The notes: generated by a model not told the origin, from the sequence alone. A stretch of 36,978 bases of DNA from Jhaorihella thermophila (GCF_900108275.1 NZ_FNVD01000022.1:1-36978), one strand, 5' to 3'; numbered from the stretch's first letter, positions 15,610 to 24,360 are shown. Numbers and translations are program-made.

Positions 15610-16245
15610 TCAGGCATCGCCCGCGAAGTGGCAGGCCACCATGTGCCGGTCCGGTTTCACCGGCAGCGGCGCCTGCTGCTGGCAAAGCGGCTGGCACCTT
15701 GGGCAACGGTCGGCAAAGGCGCAGCGCGCCCCGATCAGGTGCAGGGGCGGCACCACACCGGGGATTTCCGCCAGTTCGTGATCCTCCCGCCCCGGCACCG
15801 GGATGCAGTCGATCAGGCTCACGGCAAAGACGGTGAAGAAGATCGCCAGCCCCGGAAAGGTCACCGGCCACAAGGCGTCAAGGATGCATTCGCGGTTGGC
15901 GCCGATCATCGGGCCCCGGCTCATGGCGTCGGGATCGCCGAGCCCAAGAAAGGACAGCCCGGCCATCTGCGTCGGCGCCCCGCCGGTCAGCAGCCCCGCC
16001 ACGATGTCGCGGCCCGGGTAGTCAGCGTTCGGCGGGAACTCGGGCGTCACGCCGGGCGGCTCGTGCGCGGCCCGGACGATCTCGAACGGATCCCCGCCGT
16101 AAAGCGAGGTGCCGCAAAGCGTCGTCCCCACGATCTCCGCCAGCATCAGCGTCCCCACCGGCGCCCGCACGTTGCGGCGGAACATCCGCCATGCCTCGCG
16201 CGCGGGGCTTTCGGCGCCGAATCCACCGCCGCTCGGGTTAGACAT
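15610..16245 (-). pseudogene. Chimeric relic of a peptide ABC transporter (permease fused to ATPase tail)
   Basis: The frame (211 residues) starts MSNPSGGGFGAESPAREAW with a good ribosome site (GGAAGG). Residues about 15-90 match the N-terminus of a DppC/OppC permease, up to GRDIVAGLLTGG. It then jumps to the permease C-terminal LSFLGLGDPDAMSRGPMIG, skipping roughly 100 residues of membrane helices. Permease sequence ends at VFAVSLI and is followed directly by the oligopeptide-transporter ATPase C-terminal domain (ELAEIPGVVPPL; CAFADRCPRCQPLC, the Fe-S-like cysteine cluster; HMVACH). So at least two deletions have fused two or more genes yet left an open frame. It cannot form a working transporter. 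Residual expression of the cysteine-rich tail is conceivable but not indicated. Confidence 0.7.
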
Positions 16246-16255
16246 GCCCTGGTTC

Positions 16256-16302
16256 CTTCCTCTTGCCGGAAATATCCCGGGGGTGTGGGGGCTGGCCCCC
16301 AC
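16256..16302 (-). repeat. Hairpin-plus-tail dispersed element, copy E
   Basis: On the minus strand the inverted repeat GTGGGGGC/GCCCCCAC (16302-16285) is followed by CGGGATATTTCCGGCAAGAG, a diverged tail ending in the GGAAGG that serves the transporter relic. The layout (GC stem, then A/T-containing tail, then start codon) matches the other copies. The remaining 198 bases to cobO show no gene, no cobalamin-riboswitch box and no clear promoter. Confidence 0.55.
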
Positions 16303-16500
16303 GATTCGCCCCGCCCTCACGGATCGCTCCGCCACCGCGCATCAGCGGCTTGGCCCGGTTCGCGCCCGCCCGAGCCGCGTCCCGAAAAGGTCCGCCATCC
16401 GGGATGGGCGTCTGCCCCGCGGGCGCGGCCGATCGCGGCTTGTCCTTTCGCCGCGGCCGGCACATAGTCCCGCAACGCCATTTCCGGACCCGAGGCCGCC

Positions 16501-17109
16501 ATGCAGGACGACAACACCCGCCACCGTGAAAAGATGCAGCGCATCAAGGCCGCCCGCGACCGGATGATAGCCACCAAGACCGGCGAAAAGGGGCTCATCA
16601 TCGTGCATACCGGCAAGGGCAAGGGCAAGTCGTCCTCGGCCTTCGGCATGGTGATGCGCTGCATCGCGCATGGCATGCCCTGCGCCGTGGTGCAGTTCAT
16701 CAAGGGCAACTGGCTCACCGGCGAGGCCGAACTGCTGCGCACCCGCTTTGCCGAGGAATGCCGCCTGGTGATCTCGGGCGAGGGCTTCACCTGGGAAACC
16801 CAGGACCGTGATCGCGACATCGCCGCCGCAAGGCGCGGCTGGGAGGCGGCCAAGGGGTTCATCCGCGACCCCGAGATCCGCTTTGTCCTGCTGGACGAGA
16901 TCAACATCGCGCTGCGCTATGACTATCTGGACATCGACGAAGTGGTGGCCTTTCTGCTGGAGGAAAAGCCGCCGATGACCCATGTGGTCCTGACCGGGCG
17001 CAATGCGAAACCGGAACTGATCGAGGCCGCCGATCTGGTCACCGAGATGACGCTGGTCAAGCATCCCTTCCGCGACGGCATCAAGGCCCAGCCGGGCGTG
17101 GAGTTCTGA
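16501..17109 (+). CDS. cobO: Cob(I)yrinic acid a,c-diamide adenosyltransferase
   Basis: A 202-residue CobO/BtuR-family (CobA-type) adenosyltransferase, which transfers the 5'-deoxyadenosyl group of ATP to cobalt(I) corrinoids. The P-loop HTGKGKGKSSSAFG is at residues 36-49, and FVLLDEINIALRY is the Walker-B-like strand. GRNAKPELIEAADLVTEM near the end is also family-typical. Length is normal. The DUF1636 gene follows by 25 bases on the same strand. Unlike the two minus-strand cobalamin units it has no riboswitch in its 250-base leader, so it may be made constitutively or regulated otherwise. Confidence 0.93.
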   Translation: MQDDNTRHREKMQRIKAARDRMIATKTGEKGLIIVHTGKGKGKSSSAFGMVMRCIAHGMPCAVVQFIKGNWLTGEAELLRTRFAEECRLVISGEGFTWETQDRDRDIAAARRGWEAAKGFIRDPEIRFVLLDEINIALRYDYLDIDEVVAFLLEEKPPMTHVVLTGRNAKPELIEAADLVTEMTLVKHPFRDGIKAQPGVEF

Positions 17110-17134
17110 CGCCCGTGCCCGCCCCGGCGAGGAG

Positions 17135-17488
17135 ATGACCGAAATCCGCCTGCTGCTGTGCGCCACATGCGCGGGCGCCGACGACCGCGCCGCCGCGCTG
17201 GAGGTGATCCGCGCGGCACTGCGGCGCGCCGGGCTGGAGGATCGGATCACGCTTGCGCTGCAGGACTGCATGGGCGCCTGCGACGCCCCCGTGACGCTGG
17301 GGATGCAGGGGCCGGGCCGGGCCAGCTATGTCTTTGCGGGACTCGACCCGGTCCGCGACGCGGCGGACATCGCGCGCACCTGCCGGGCCTATCTGGACGC
17401 GCCGTCGGGCTGGATCGAGGACGCCCGCGGCTGCGGCCGGCTGCGGCTGTGCCTGCGGGCGCGGCTGCCCGCGTTGGGGGATCACTGA
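17135..17488 (+). CDS. DUF1636 family protein, putative metal or Fe-S binding (first copy)
   Basis: A 117-residue protein with paired cysteines: Cys9 and Cys12 in LLCATCAG, Cys45 and Cys49 in LQDCMGACDAP. The following GPGRASYVFAGLDP has the family pattern. The arrangement recalls thioredoxin-like [2Fe-2S] ferredoxins, but binding of a cluster or of cobalt is only inference. DUF1636 genes often accompany cobalamin genes, and a second, better conserved copy lies at 31954-32343. It follows cobO closely (GGCGAGG before the ATG) and overlaps the end of the convergent histidine-rich gene by seven bases. Confidence 0.7.
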   Translation: MTEIRLLLCATCAGADDRAAALEVIRAALRRAGLEDRITLALQDCMGACDAPVTLGMQGPGRASYVFAGLDPVRDAADIARTCRAYLDAPSGWIEDARGCGRLRLCLRARLPALGDH

Positions 17489-17967
17489 CCGAGGATTGCC
17501 GAGGCCTCGACCGGCACGCCGTCCACCGACAGGCCGGAATGGTCGTTGCCGTTCAGTGTCACCGTCACCTTGTCGCCCGGCTGCGCGCCGGAGAGGTGGA
17601 ACCACGGGCCATAGAGCCGCGCCACCTTTTCCCCGTTGACATAAAGATGCGCGTGCCCCTCGCCGGGCTGCGCCGGGGCGCTGGCATGTTCGGGCGCAAA
17701 GCGGAAGTTTTCGACCGTGACTTTCAGGTTCCAGCCCGACACCGGGTCCGGGGTCGCCGTCAGGCCGACCGAGGGCGCGTCCGGGCCGGCGGGCAGGTCG
17801 GTGACGCGGGAATGGTCGTGGGTTGCGTGATCGTGGCCAGCGGCGGCTGCATGGTCGTGATCGCCGTGGTCGTGACCATCCAGCGCGATGCCGTTGGCGG
17901 CGGCCACGAGAAAGCCCAAGCCTCCGCCAAAGACAAGACCGATGACGAACAGGGAAAGAGACCGCAT
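17482..17967 (-). CDS. Histidine-rich exported protein linked to CbtAB cobalt uptake
   Basis: A 161-residue protein. Residues 4-25 are a hydrophobic signal or anchor (LSLFVIGLVFGGGLGFLVAA). Residues 31-53 carry eight histidines in HDH-type pairs (GHDHGDHDH and GHDHATHDHS). The rest looks like a beta-sandwich (GWNLKVTVENFRF; HAHLYVNGEKVARLYGPWFHL). I do not recognise a named family. Position after cbtB-cbtA, downstream of a cobalamin riboswitch, suggests a periplasmic cobalt-binding or delivery protein. It has its own strong ribosome site (AAGGAG). A 9-bp GC hairpin lies between cbtA and this gene, so expression may be reduced relative to cbtAB or partly independent. Nickel or copper binding is an alternative. 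Confidence 0.7.
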   Translation of the reverse strand: MRSLSLFVIGLVFGGGLGFLVAAANGIALDGHDHGDHDHAAAAGHDHATHDHSRVTDLPAGPDAPSVGLTATPDPVSGWNLKVTVENFRFAPEHASAPAQPGEGHAHLYVNGEKVARLYGPWFHLSGAQPGDKVTVTLNGNDHSGLSVDGVPVEASAILGQ

Positions 17968-18004
17968 CGAGGTTGCTCCTTGTGCAATGGTTTCAAGGGA
18001 AACA

Positions 18005-18027
18005 CCCGCCCCGCGGCCCGGGGCGGG
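18005..18027 (-). terminator. GC hairpin between cbtA and the histidine-rich gene
   Basis: CCCGCCCCG (18005-18013) and CGGGGCGGG (18019-18027) form a perfect 9-bp stem with a 5-base loop, seven bases after the cbtA stop. No strong U tract follows on the minus strand (GTGTTTCCC), so it is more likely an attenuator or mRNA-stabilising stem than a full terminator. Confidence 0.45.
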
Positions 18028-18033
18028 CGGGGA

Positions 18034-18717
18034 TCAGGCGGTGCGCGCGCCTTCGCGGCGCCAGAAATAGCCTGCGAAACAGCCCGTCAGCACCCAGGCC
18101 GCCACGCCGACGCCAAAGGCGCGGGCGGCGAACAGGCTGGCCAGTTCGGGCGGCGCGGTGCCTGCGAACCCGTCCGGTTCCGGCGCGCCGATCACATGCG
18201 GCGCCAGCAGCAGCGCGGCAGCCAGCCCCCACATCGCCCAGTTGCGGCCAAAGGCGATCAGCCACATCGCCACGGCGGCGGCGGCGACGGTGCCAGTCCA
18301 CCAGATCTGGCGCGCGACCAGATCGGCCGAGGCCACCCCCGGCACCTCGGGCGCCAGCGACAGGCCCGGCGCGAACTGCACGGCGACGAACCCGGCGATT
18401 CCCCACAGGATGCCGGTTCGGCCGTTGACCTCGTGCCCCTGCGATTCGGCCAGCGACATCAGCGCCACCGCCACCAGTGCGAACCCGGTATAGGTCAGCA
18501 TGGAGAACAGCACGCTCAGCCCGTCGCGCAGGGGCTCAAACCCCGGCAGGTCGGGATGGGCCGTCGCGGCCTGGGCACCGAAATGCACCAGCTCGCCCGA
18601 TTCATACAATTCGGCATGCAGCAGCACGGGCTGCACGAACACCAGCTGCAGCACGGCGGCAATCAACCCTGCTGCAGCGCCAGCGAACAACGCGCTGGTC
18701 ACGATGCGGGAAAACAT
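18034..18717 (-). CDS. cbtA: CbtA cobalt transporter subunit
   Basis: A 227-residue membrane protein with about five hydrophobic segments, matching the CbtA family of predicted cobalt transporters found under B12 riboswitches. It begins MFSRIVTSALFAGAAAGLIAAV, followed by QPVLLHAELYESGE with a conserved His/Glu pair. Later parts include LSVLFSMLTYTGFALVAVAL and a C-terminal helix ending CFAGYFWRREGARTA. The ATG at 18717 lies four bases after the cbtB stop, so the pair is coupled; longer in-frame starts would lie inside cbtB. Together with CbtB it should bring cobalt into the cell for corrin synthesis. Confidence 0.87.
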   Translation of the reverse strand: MFSRIVTSALFAGAAAGLIAAVLQLVFVQPVLLHAELYESGELVHFGAQAATAHPDLPGFEPLRDGLSVLFSMLTYTGFALVAVALMSLAESQGHEVNGRTGILWGIAGFVAVQFAPGLSLAPEVPGVASADLVARQIWWTGTVAAAAVAMWLIAFGRNWAMWGLAAALLLAPHVIGAPEPDGFAGTAPPELASLFAARAFGVGVAAWVLTGCFAGYFWRREGARTA

Positions 18718-18721
18718 CTGC

Positions 18722-18886
18722 CTAGTGGCAGGGGAATCCGGTGGCGTGGCGCACGTCATGCGCCGCGTCGTGCAGCGCCTGCGCCTGCACATGGCCGGTC
18801 AGCGTGATGATGCCCAGCCCCAGAACGGCGGCGAACAGCGCCGGAAGAAAGCGGGCATTGGCGGATGCCAGTGTTTTCGTCGTCAT
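18722..18886 (-). CDS. cbtB: CbtB small cobalt transporter subunit
   Basis: A 54-residue protein: short N-terminus, one membrane helix (about residues 12-31, FLPALFAAVLGLGIITLTG), and a histidine-rich C-terminal tail. The tail has His39, His43, His47, His54 and Cys53 (LHDAAHDVRHATGFPCH). This is the hallmark of CbtB, the small partner of CbtA. The ribosome site AAGGAG lies seven bases before the ATG. It is the first gene downstream of the cobalamin riboswitch at 18933-19087, so cobalt uptake should be shut off when cobalamin is abundant. Confidence 0.87.
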   Translation of the reverse strand: MTTKTLASANARFLPALFAAVLGLGIITLTGHVQAQALHDAAHDVRHATGFPCH

Positions 18887-18932
18887 GTCAGTCTCCTTGC
18901 CGTCGCACCCGACGGTCCCAGATGGTTTCGGC

Positions 18933-19087
18933 GCCTGGCAGGTCTCCTGGCTCGCGGGTCACGGCCCCTGCCCGCCTTCCCCCCGGACCGGGCCGGGAGT
19001 GGCTTATCGGGCAGGCGCTCTCCGCTTACAGTCGCGGGGGCGGCTCCGGCCTTGGCCCGCATCGTGGCCGCACCGGTATTCCCTCTT
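18933..19087 (-). ncRNA. Cobalamin riboswitch controlling cbtB-cbtA
   Basis: On the minus strand the conserved blocks occur in order: GGAATACCGGTG (19084-19073 region), GCCGCCCCCGCGACTGTAAG (19044-19025), AAGCCACT, GGAAGGCGGG (18979-18971 region), and the B12 box AGCCAGGAGACCTGCC (18953-18938). This is the core of the adenosylcobalamin-class riboswitch. It ends about 45 bases before the cbtB start, leaving room for an expression platform around the cbtB ribosome site. It lies 94 bases after the cobF stop, so it starts a new unit. Confidence 0.93.
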
Positions 19088-19180
19088 GCCGCCGGCTTGC
19101 GCCGACGGAACCAAGCCCGACCAGAAAACCGCGAACCCCGGCCCCGCGCAACGAAAAACAGACCCGCGCCGCACAGGTTT

Positions 19181-19942
19181 TCAGCCCCGGCGGCGGCGGC
19201 GCATCAGGTAGATGTCCATGATCCAGCCGTGCCGGGCGCGCGCCCTTGCGCGGGTCTCGACGATCCGCTCTGCCATGTCCTGCAAGGGCCCGTGCAGCAG
19301 GATCTCCTCCTCCATGCCCAGAAAGGCGCCCCACCAGATTTCCACGCCTTCGGGGTCGATCGCGCGGAACGAACAGTCCCCGTCCAGCATCACCGCGATC
19401 GTGTCGATGCCCGCGGGCCAGCCCTCTTCGCGCAGCCGTCGGCCGGTGGTGACGGCGAATGGCGCGCCGATGTCGTTGACGGGGATCGCGTGGGCGGCGG
19501 TCAGCGCCTGCAGGGCGGTGATGCCGGGGACCACGCGCACGCGGGGGCGCGGGTCCAGCCGTGCGGCGATGCGCGGGGAACTGTCATAGAGCGATGGGTC
19601 GCCCCAGATCAGCAACGCCACCCGCGCGGGCGCGGGATCGGCGGCGGCGATGGTTTCGTGCCAGCGCGCGGCGATGGCGTCGTGCCAGTCCTCGACCCCG
19701 CGCAGGTAACCGTCATCGGCGCGGCGTTTGGGGATGTCGAAATAGGCGATCCGCGCCGGGCGGTCGCAGACCCGCGCGATGATCTGTTCGCGCAGGTCCG
19801 CGAGGTCGGCCTTGTCCGCGCCCTTGCGCGGGATCAGGATCAGGTCGGCCTGCCGGATCGCCCGCGCCCCCTGTTCGGTCAGGTGGTCGGGGTTGCCGGT
19901 GCCGATGCCGATGAGGGTCAGGTCAAAGGAGGCGTGGGTCAT
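19181..19942 (-). CDS. cobF: Precorrin-6A synthase (deacetylating)
   Basis: A 253-residue tetrapyrrole methylase-fold enzyme. The N-terminal SAM-site loop reads LTLIGIGTGNPDHLT and the second conserved loop IWGDPSLYDS, followed by VVPGITALQALTAAHAIP. The end, HGPLQDMAERIVETRARARARHGWIMDIYL, is CobF-specific. It methylates C1 of precorrin-5 and releases the acetyl group as acetate, a step of the aerobic pathway only. It is the last gene of the minus-strand cobalamin run, overlapping the cobB stop by four bases (ATGA). Confidence 0.92.
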   Translation of the reverse strand: MTHASFDLTLIGIGTGNPDHLTEQGARAIRQADLILIPRKGADKADLADLREQIIARVCDRPARIAYFDIPKRRADDGYLRGVEDWHDAIAARWHETIAAADPAPARVALLIWGDPSLYDSSPRIAARLDPRPRVRVVPGITALQALTAAHAIPVNDIGAPFAVTTGRRLREEGWPAGIDTIAVMLDGDCSFRAIDPEGVEIWWGAFLGMEEEILLHGPLQDMAERIVETRARARARHGWIMDIYLMRRRRRG

Positions 19943-21258
19943 GTCTCGGCCGCGATCAGGTGAAAGAACGTGCCGCTCACCCGTCCCCGGACCGAGCCGG
20001 TTTCGGGCACCTCCGCACCTTCGGCATCGGTGACGCGAGCGAGCGGTGCGTCGGGTTGGTCAAGGATGGTGGAATAGTGGAATTCGTGCCCGCGCAGGGC
20101 CGCGCCCGGGCCATGGCCGGGCATCGGCGCGGCGAGTTCGGCGCGGCGATAGCCCAGGTGGAACCTGCGTTTTTCATAAGACGTGACCAGCCCTAGGAGT
20201 CCTGCCATTTCGTGTCGCGCGCCGTCCTTGTCGATCAGCGCCGCGCCCAGCACCATGTAGCCGCCGCATTCGCCATGCACGGGGCGGGTTTCGGCGTGGC
20301 GGCGCAGGCCGGACAGGAACCTCCGGGCCGCCGCGATCCGCCCCGCGTGCAGTTCGGGATAGCCGCCGGGCAGCCAGATGATGTCGGAATCCGGCGCGGG
20401 CGGCTCGTCGGCCAGCGGTGAAAAGGGCAGGATCTCGGCCCCCGCGTCGCGCCAGCCTTGCAGCAGGTGCGGGTAGGTGAAGGAAAATGCCGCGTCGCGG
20501 GCCAGCGCGATGCGCTGCGCGGGCGGGCGGGGCAGGGGGCCGGGACGCGCGGTCGTGGCGCCAGCGGCGGCGGCGCGGATCGCGGACAGGTCCACATGCT
20601 CGCGCAGGAAGGCGGCGTAACCGGCGATGGCGGTTTCCAGGTCGGGATGCTCCACCGCCTGGATCAGGCCCAGATGGCGTTCCGGCAGGACCAGATCGCC
20701 GCGCCGGGGCAGCACGCCCAGAACCGGCAGGCCGGCGCGCTCCATCCCCAGCCGGGCGAGCCGCTCGTGGCGCGGGCTGGCGACCCGGTTCAGGATCACC
20801 CCGGCAAAGGGCAGGTCCGGCATGTAGTCGCGGAACCCCAGCGCCGTGGCGGCGGCCGATTGCGCCTGCCCGCTGACGTCCAGAACCAACAGCACCGGCC
20901 AGCCCAGACGCAGCGCGGTTTCGGCGCTGGAGCCGTGGCCCGTCGCGCCCGGCTTGGCCACCCCGTCGAATAGGCCCATCGAGCCTTCGGCCACGACGAT
21001 ATCGGCGCCGGCGGCCTGCGCGGCGATGGCGTCCATCAGCCCGCCGCCCATGGCCCAGGTATCGAGGTTATAGGACGGCCAGCGCGCGGCGGCGCGGTGA
21101 AAGGCGGGGTCGATATAGTCCGGGCCGCTTTTGAACGGCTGCACGGTCAGGCCGTCCTCGGCCAGCGCGCGGCACAGGCCCAGCATCACCGTGGTCTTGC
21201 CGGTGCCCGAGGACGGGGCCGAGATCATGAGCCCCGGCGGCAGGGTGGGTTCAGTCAT
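19939..21258 (-). CDS. cobB: Cobyrinic/hydrogenobyrinic acid a,c-diamide synthase
   Basis: A 439-residue two-domain enzyme that amidates the a and c side chains using glutamine and ATP. The N-terminal P-loop synthetase has [10 protein letters not shown] near residues 14-23 and the substrate loop [13 protein letters not shown]. The C-terminal class I glutamine amidotransferase has [12 protein letters not shown] and the nucleophile cysteine in [10 protein letters not shown], with HEFHYS further on. Length is normal. It overlaps cobM by eight bases and cobF by four. Confidence 0.94.
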   Translation of the reverse strand: MTEPTLPPGLMISAPSSGTGKTTVMLGLCRALAEDGLTVQPFKSGPDYIDPAFHRAAARWPSYNLDTWAMGGGLMDAIAAQAAGADIVVAEGSMGLFDGVAKPGATGHGSSAETALRLGWPVLLVLDVSGQAQSAAATALGFRDYMPDLPFAGVILNRVASPRHERLARLGMERAGLPVLGVLPRRGDLVLPERHLGLIQAVEHPDLETAIAGYAAFLREHVDLSAIRAAAAGATTARPGPLPRPPAQRIALARDAAFSFTYPHLLQGWRDAGAEILPFSPLADEPPAPDSDIIWLPGGYPELHAGRIAAARRFLSGLRRHAETRPVHGECGGYMVLGAALIDKDGARHEMAGLLGLVTSYEKRRFHLGYRRAELAAPMPGHGPGAALRGHEFHYSTILDQPDAPLARVTDAEGAEVPETGSVRGRVSGTFFHLIAAET

Positions 21259-22045
21259 CGCCTTCGCTCCAGCCGGACCACGGGCTGTCGGCGGTTTGCG
21301 GGCGATAGCGGCGGTCGTAATGGGCGGAATAGAGGCAGCTTTCGGCGAACCCCTCGCCCCCCAGCGCCGGGCCGACGAGGATCAGCGCGGTGCGGGCGAT
21401 GCCGTCGTCCAGCGCGTCGGCGATGGTGCCCAGCGTGGCGCGGATGATCCGCTCGTCCGGCCAGCTGGCGCGATAGACCACCGCCACCGGGCAGTCGGCG
21501 CCATAGGCGGGGGTGAGGTCGGCCACCACCTTGTCAAGGTTCTGGATCGACAGGTGAATCGCCAGCGTCGCGCCGGTGGCGGCGAAATTGGTCAGCGTCT
21601 CGCCCGGCGGCATCGACGAGGCCCGCCCCGGCGTGCGCGTGAGCACCACCGATTGCGCCAGCCCCGGCAGGGTCAGTTCCGTCCCCAGCGCGGCGGCGGC
21701 GGCGGCGAACGACGGCACGCCGGGGGTCACGCTGACGGGGATGCCCAGCTCGCGCAGGCGGCGCATCTGTTCGCCCATCGCCGACCAGACCGACAGATCG
21801 CCCGAATGCAGCCGCGCCACGTCCTGCCCGCGGTCATGGGCGGCGGCGATTTCGGCGATGATCGCGTCCAGGTCCATCGGCGCGGTGTTGACGATCCTCG
21901 CGCCTTCGGGACAGTGCGACAGGATCTCGCTGGGCACCAGCGACCCGGCATAGAGGCACACCGGGCAGGACGCGATGATGTCGCGGCCGCGCAGGGTCAG
22001 CAGGTCGGCGGCGCCCGGTCCGGCGCCGATGAAATGAACGGTCAT
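21251..22045 (-). CDS. cobM: Precorrin-4 C11-methyltransferase
   Basis: A 264-residue class III SAM methyltransferase of the tetrapyrrole family. The N-terminal loop is [18 protein letters not shown], the second loop [16 protein letters not shown], followed by [32 protein letters not shown] and the late segment [19 protein letters not shown] are typical of CobM/CbiF. It methylates C11 of precorrin-4 to give precorrin-5. Start and stop overlap both neighbours (four bases with cobE, eight with cobB), indicating a single transcript. Confidence 0.93.
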   Translation of the reverse strand: MTVHFIGAGPGAADLLTLRGRDIIASCPVCLYAGSLVPSEILSHCPEGARIVNTAPMDLDAIIAEIAAAHDRGQDVARLHSGDLSVWSAMGEQMRRLRELGIPVSVTPGVPSFAAAAAALGTELTLPGLAQSVVLTRTPGRASSMPPGETLTNFAATGATLAIHLSIQNLDKVVADLTPAYGADCPVAVVYRASWPDERIIRATLGTIADALDDGIARTALILVGPALGGEGFAESCLYSAHYDRRYRPQTADSPWSGWSEGDD

Positions 22046-22413
22046 TGGGTCTCTCCTGAGATGGCGGCCGCGCAGGTGGCCTGGCGGTCCTCGGATATCT
22101 GGCGGGGGGTGAGCAGCCGCGCACCCGGCCCGGCGGCGGCAAGGGCGGCGGCCTCGGCCACGCTGCCGGTGCCGCGTGAGGCATGGACTCGGGCCGATTG
22201 CGTCGGCGTTTCCATGGCGGCAAGGCGGTCGGCGGGGACGGCCTGCACGGGCACCCCCAGCCGCGCGGCAAACGCGGTCAGGCAGGGGGCGGCGGCCTTG
22301 TCGGCGGGGGCGGCGATAAGGTCCGGCGCGCGGCCCTGCGCGGCGCGGTCCAGCGCGGAACGCAGGCTGTCGGCGCTGGCCGAGGCGCGGAAACCGATCC
22401 CTGCGACGATCAT
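22042..22413 (-). CDS. cobE: CobE / CbiG C-terminal domain-like protein
   Basis: A 123-residue protein, [21 protein letters not shown] onward, matching the CobE/GbiG C-terminal domain (GIGFR-A-S, then [28 protein letters not shown]). In the aerobic pathway CobE is required for cobalamin production in Pseudomonas and related bacteria, but its exact step is not established; binding of a pathway intermediate has been suggested. The ATG overlaps the cobL stop (ATGA), and the stop overlaps the cobM ATG in the same way. Confidence 0.85.
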   Translation of the reverse strand: MIVAGIGFRASASADSLRSALDRAAQGRAPDLIAAPADKAAAPCLTAFAARLGVPVQAVPADRLAAMETPTQSARVHASRGTGSVAEAAALAAAGPGARLLTPRQISEDRQATCAAAISGETQ

Positions 22414-23609
22414 CTGGCCACGTTCCACTGCACCACGGGCCAGGCGGCTTTCCAGCCCCGGCGCGGCCCCAGCGGCGCGGCGTGGGCCAGCTCGATCCGC
22501 AGCAGGTCGCCGCCCTTGTCGGCCTGCCAGCGGGCCAGCAGCGCCTCGCTTTCCAGTGTCACCGCGTTGGCGACGAGGCGGGTGCCGGGGGGCAGGGTGG
22601 CCCAGAGGTGGGACAGCAGATCGTCGCTCAACCCGCCGCCGATGAACACCGCGTCGGGCGGCGTCAGCCCCTCCAGCGCGGCGGGGGCGGTGCCGGTGAC
22701 GACGCGCAGCCGGTCCTGCCCCAGCGTTTCGGCGTTGCGCCGGATGCGGTTGGCGCGGTCGGCGCGGGCCTCGATCGCGGTGGCGGTCAGGGACGCATCG
22801 GCTATCAGCCATTCCAGCGCGATCGACCCCGACCCGCCGCCGATGTCCCACAGGTGTTCGCCGGGCCGCGGGGCCAGCGCCGAAAGCGTCAGCGCCCGCA
22901 CCGGGCGTTTGGTGATCTGCCCGTCGGTTTCAAACACCGCGTCCGGCCGCCCCGAGGCCAGCGGGATCACCGCCCCGTCGCCGGCGATGTCAAGCGCGAC
23001 GCAGACGGGGTGGCCTGCGTCAGACCCGTCTAGCGCAGCGGCGCGGGTGCGGCGCAGCCGTTCGCGCGGCCCGCCAAGCGCCTCCATCACGTGCAGGGTG
23101 GTGTCGCCGAAGCCCTGCGCGGTCAGCCAGCGGGCCAGATCGGCCACCGCCGCGCCGTCGCGCAGGGTGACGATCGCCCGCCGCCCCGGCGCCAGGTGCG
23201 GGCGCAGCCGGGTCAGCGGCGCGGCGTGCAGGCCCAGCGTCAGCGTGGCCTCCAGCGGCCAGCCCAGCCGCGCGGCGGCGAGCGAGAAACACGACACTCC
23301 CGGCAGAGCGCGCCATTCGTGGTCCGCGAAGTGCCGCGCGATCACCGAGCCCGCGCCGAACCAGAACGGATCGCCCGAGGCCAGCACCGCCACCTTGCGC
23401 CCGCGCAAGGATTGCAGCACCGGCAGCCCGTCGGCAAAGGGCACCGGCCATTCGATCCTCTGGGCTGTCAGATCCGGCAGCAACGACAGATGCCGCGCCG
23501 GGCCCATCACGATTTCGGCCTGCTCCAGCGCGGCGCGGCTTGCGGGGTGCAGGCCATCCGGTCCATCTTCGCCCAGGCCCACGATGGTCAGCCACGGAGT
23601 ATCACGCAT
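22410..23609 (-). CDS. cobL: Precorrin-6Y C5,15-methyltransferase (decarboxylating), fused CbiE-CbiT
   Basis: A 399-residue fusion. Residues 1-200 are the CbiE-type methylase ([42 protein letters not shown]). Residues about 210-399 are the CbiT-type domain with SAM motif [15 protein letters not shown] (253-267). Together they methylate C5 and C15 and decarboxylate the acetate side chain. The ribosome site CAGGAGG is strong and lies inside the divergent cobK gene. Its ATG shares two bases with the cobK ATG on the other strand. No promoter is obvious, and it is not continuous with cobJ because cobK intervenes. Confidence 0.93.
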   Translation of the reverse strand: MRDTPWLTIVGLGEDGPDGLHPASRAALEQAEIVMGPARHLSLLPDLTAQRIEWPVPFADGLPVLQSLRGRKVAVLASGDPFWFGAGSVIARHFADHEWRALPGVSCFSLAAARLGWPLEATLTLGLHAAPLTRLRPHLAPGRRAIVTLRDGAAVADLARWLTAQGFGDTTLHVMEALGGPRERLRRTRAAALDGSDAGHPVCVALDIAGDGAVIPLASGRPDAVFETDGQITKRPVRALTLSALAPRPGEHLWDIGGGSGSIALEWLIADASLTATAIEARADRANRIRRNAETLGQDRLRVVTGTAPAALEGLTPPDAVFIGGGLSDDLLSHLWATLPPGTRLVANAVTLESEALLARWQADKGGDLLRIELAHAAPLGPRRGWKAAWPVVQWNVAR

Positions 23610-24360
23610 GCGCCCCAACCTCCTGATCCTCGGCGGCACGACCGAGGCCAACGCGCTGGCCCGCGCCGTGGCCGAACGCGGCATTGCCGCCACCTATTCC
23701 TATGCCGGACGGGTGGAAAACCCGCGCCCGCAGCCGGTGCCCACGCGCGTCGGCGGGTTCGGCGGGGTCGCGGGGCTGGCGCGTTATTTGCGCGAGGCGG
23801 GCGTGACCCATGTGATCGACGCCACCCATCCCTTTGCCGCGCAGATGAGCCGCAACGCCATCGCCGCCTGCGCGGAAACCGGCGTGAAGCTGGCCGCGCT
23901 GACGCGCCCCCCCTGGGCACCGCAGCACGGCGACAACTGGCGGGTGGTGCCCGACATCCCCGCCGCCGTGGCCGCGCTGGCCGGTCCCGCGCGGCGCGTG
24001 TTCCTTGCCGTGGGGCGGATGCATTTGCAGGATTTCGCCGCGCAGCCGCAGCACCATTACCTGTGCCGGCTGGTGGACGCGCTCGGCGAGATACCCTTGC
24101 CGAATGCCGAGGTCGTGGTGTCGCGCGGGCCGTTCACGCTGGACGGCGACCTTGCGTTGATGCGCGCCCATGGCACGGAACTGGTGGTGTCCAAGAACGC
24201 CGGCGGCACCGGCGCGCGGGCCAAGATCGACGCGGCGCGCGCGCTCGGCCTGCCGGTTCTGATGATCGACCGGCCCGCGCTGCCCGGCCGGACCGAGTTG
24301 CACGCGGTCGCGCGGGTTCTGGACTGGCTGGATCATGCGGGCACCGACCTTGGCGTGTAA
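23608..24360 (+). CDS. cobK: Precorrin-6A (6x) reductase
   Basis: A 250-residue NADPH-dependent enzyme that reduces precorrin-6A to 6B. It starts [21 protein letters not shown], with the GGTTEA nucleotide loop. Then come GGFGGVAGLARYLREAGVTHVIDATHPFA and the late motif VVSKNAGGTGARAKIDAA. It is the only cob gene here on the plus strand between cobJ and cobL. Its start codon overlaps the cobL start on the opposite strand, and its last 28 bases overlap the end of cobJ. Its promoter and ribosome site (CGGAG) must therefore lie within cobL. This arrangement makes it antisense to the flanking transcripts. Confidence 0.93.
   Translation: MRPNLLILGGTTEANALARAVAERGIAATYSYAGRVENPRPQPVPTRVGGFGGVAGLARYLREAGVTHVIDATHPFAAQMSRNAIAACAETGVKLAALTRPPWAPQHGDNWRVVPDIPAAVAALAGPARRVFLAVGRMHLQDFAAQPQHHYLCRLVDALGEIPLPNAEVVVSRGPFTLDGDLALMRAHGTELVVSKNAGGTGARAKIDAARALGLPVLMIDRPALPGRTELHAVARVLDWLDHAGTDLGV

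Noticed and set aside
16303-16500. Cobalamin riboswitch upstream of cobO
   Set aside because: Searched for the B12 box and the CCCCGC-ACTG core on plus; neither is present.
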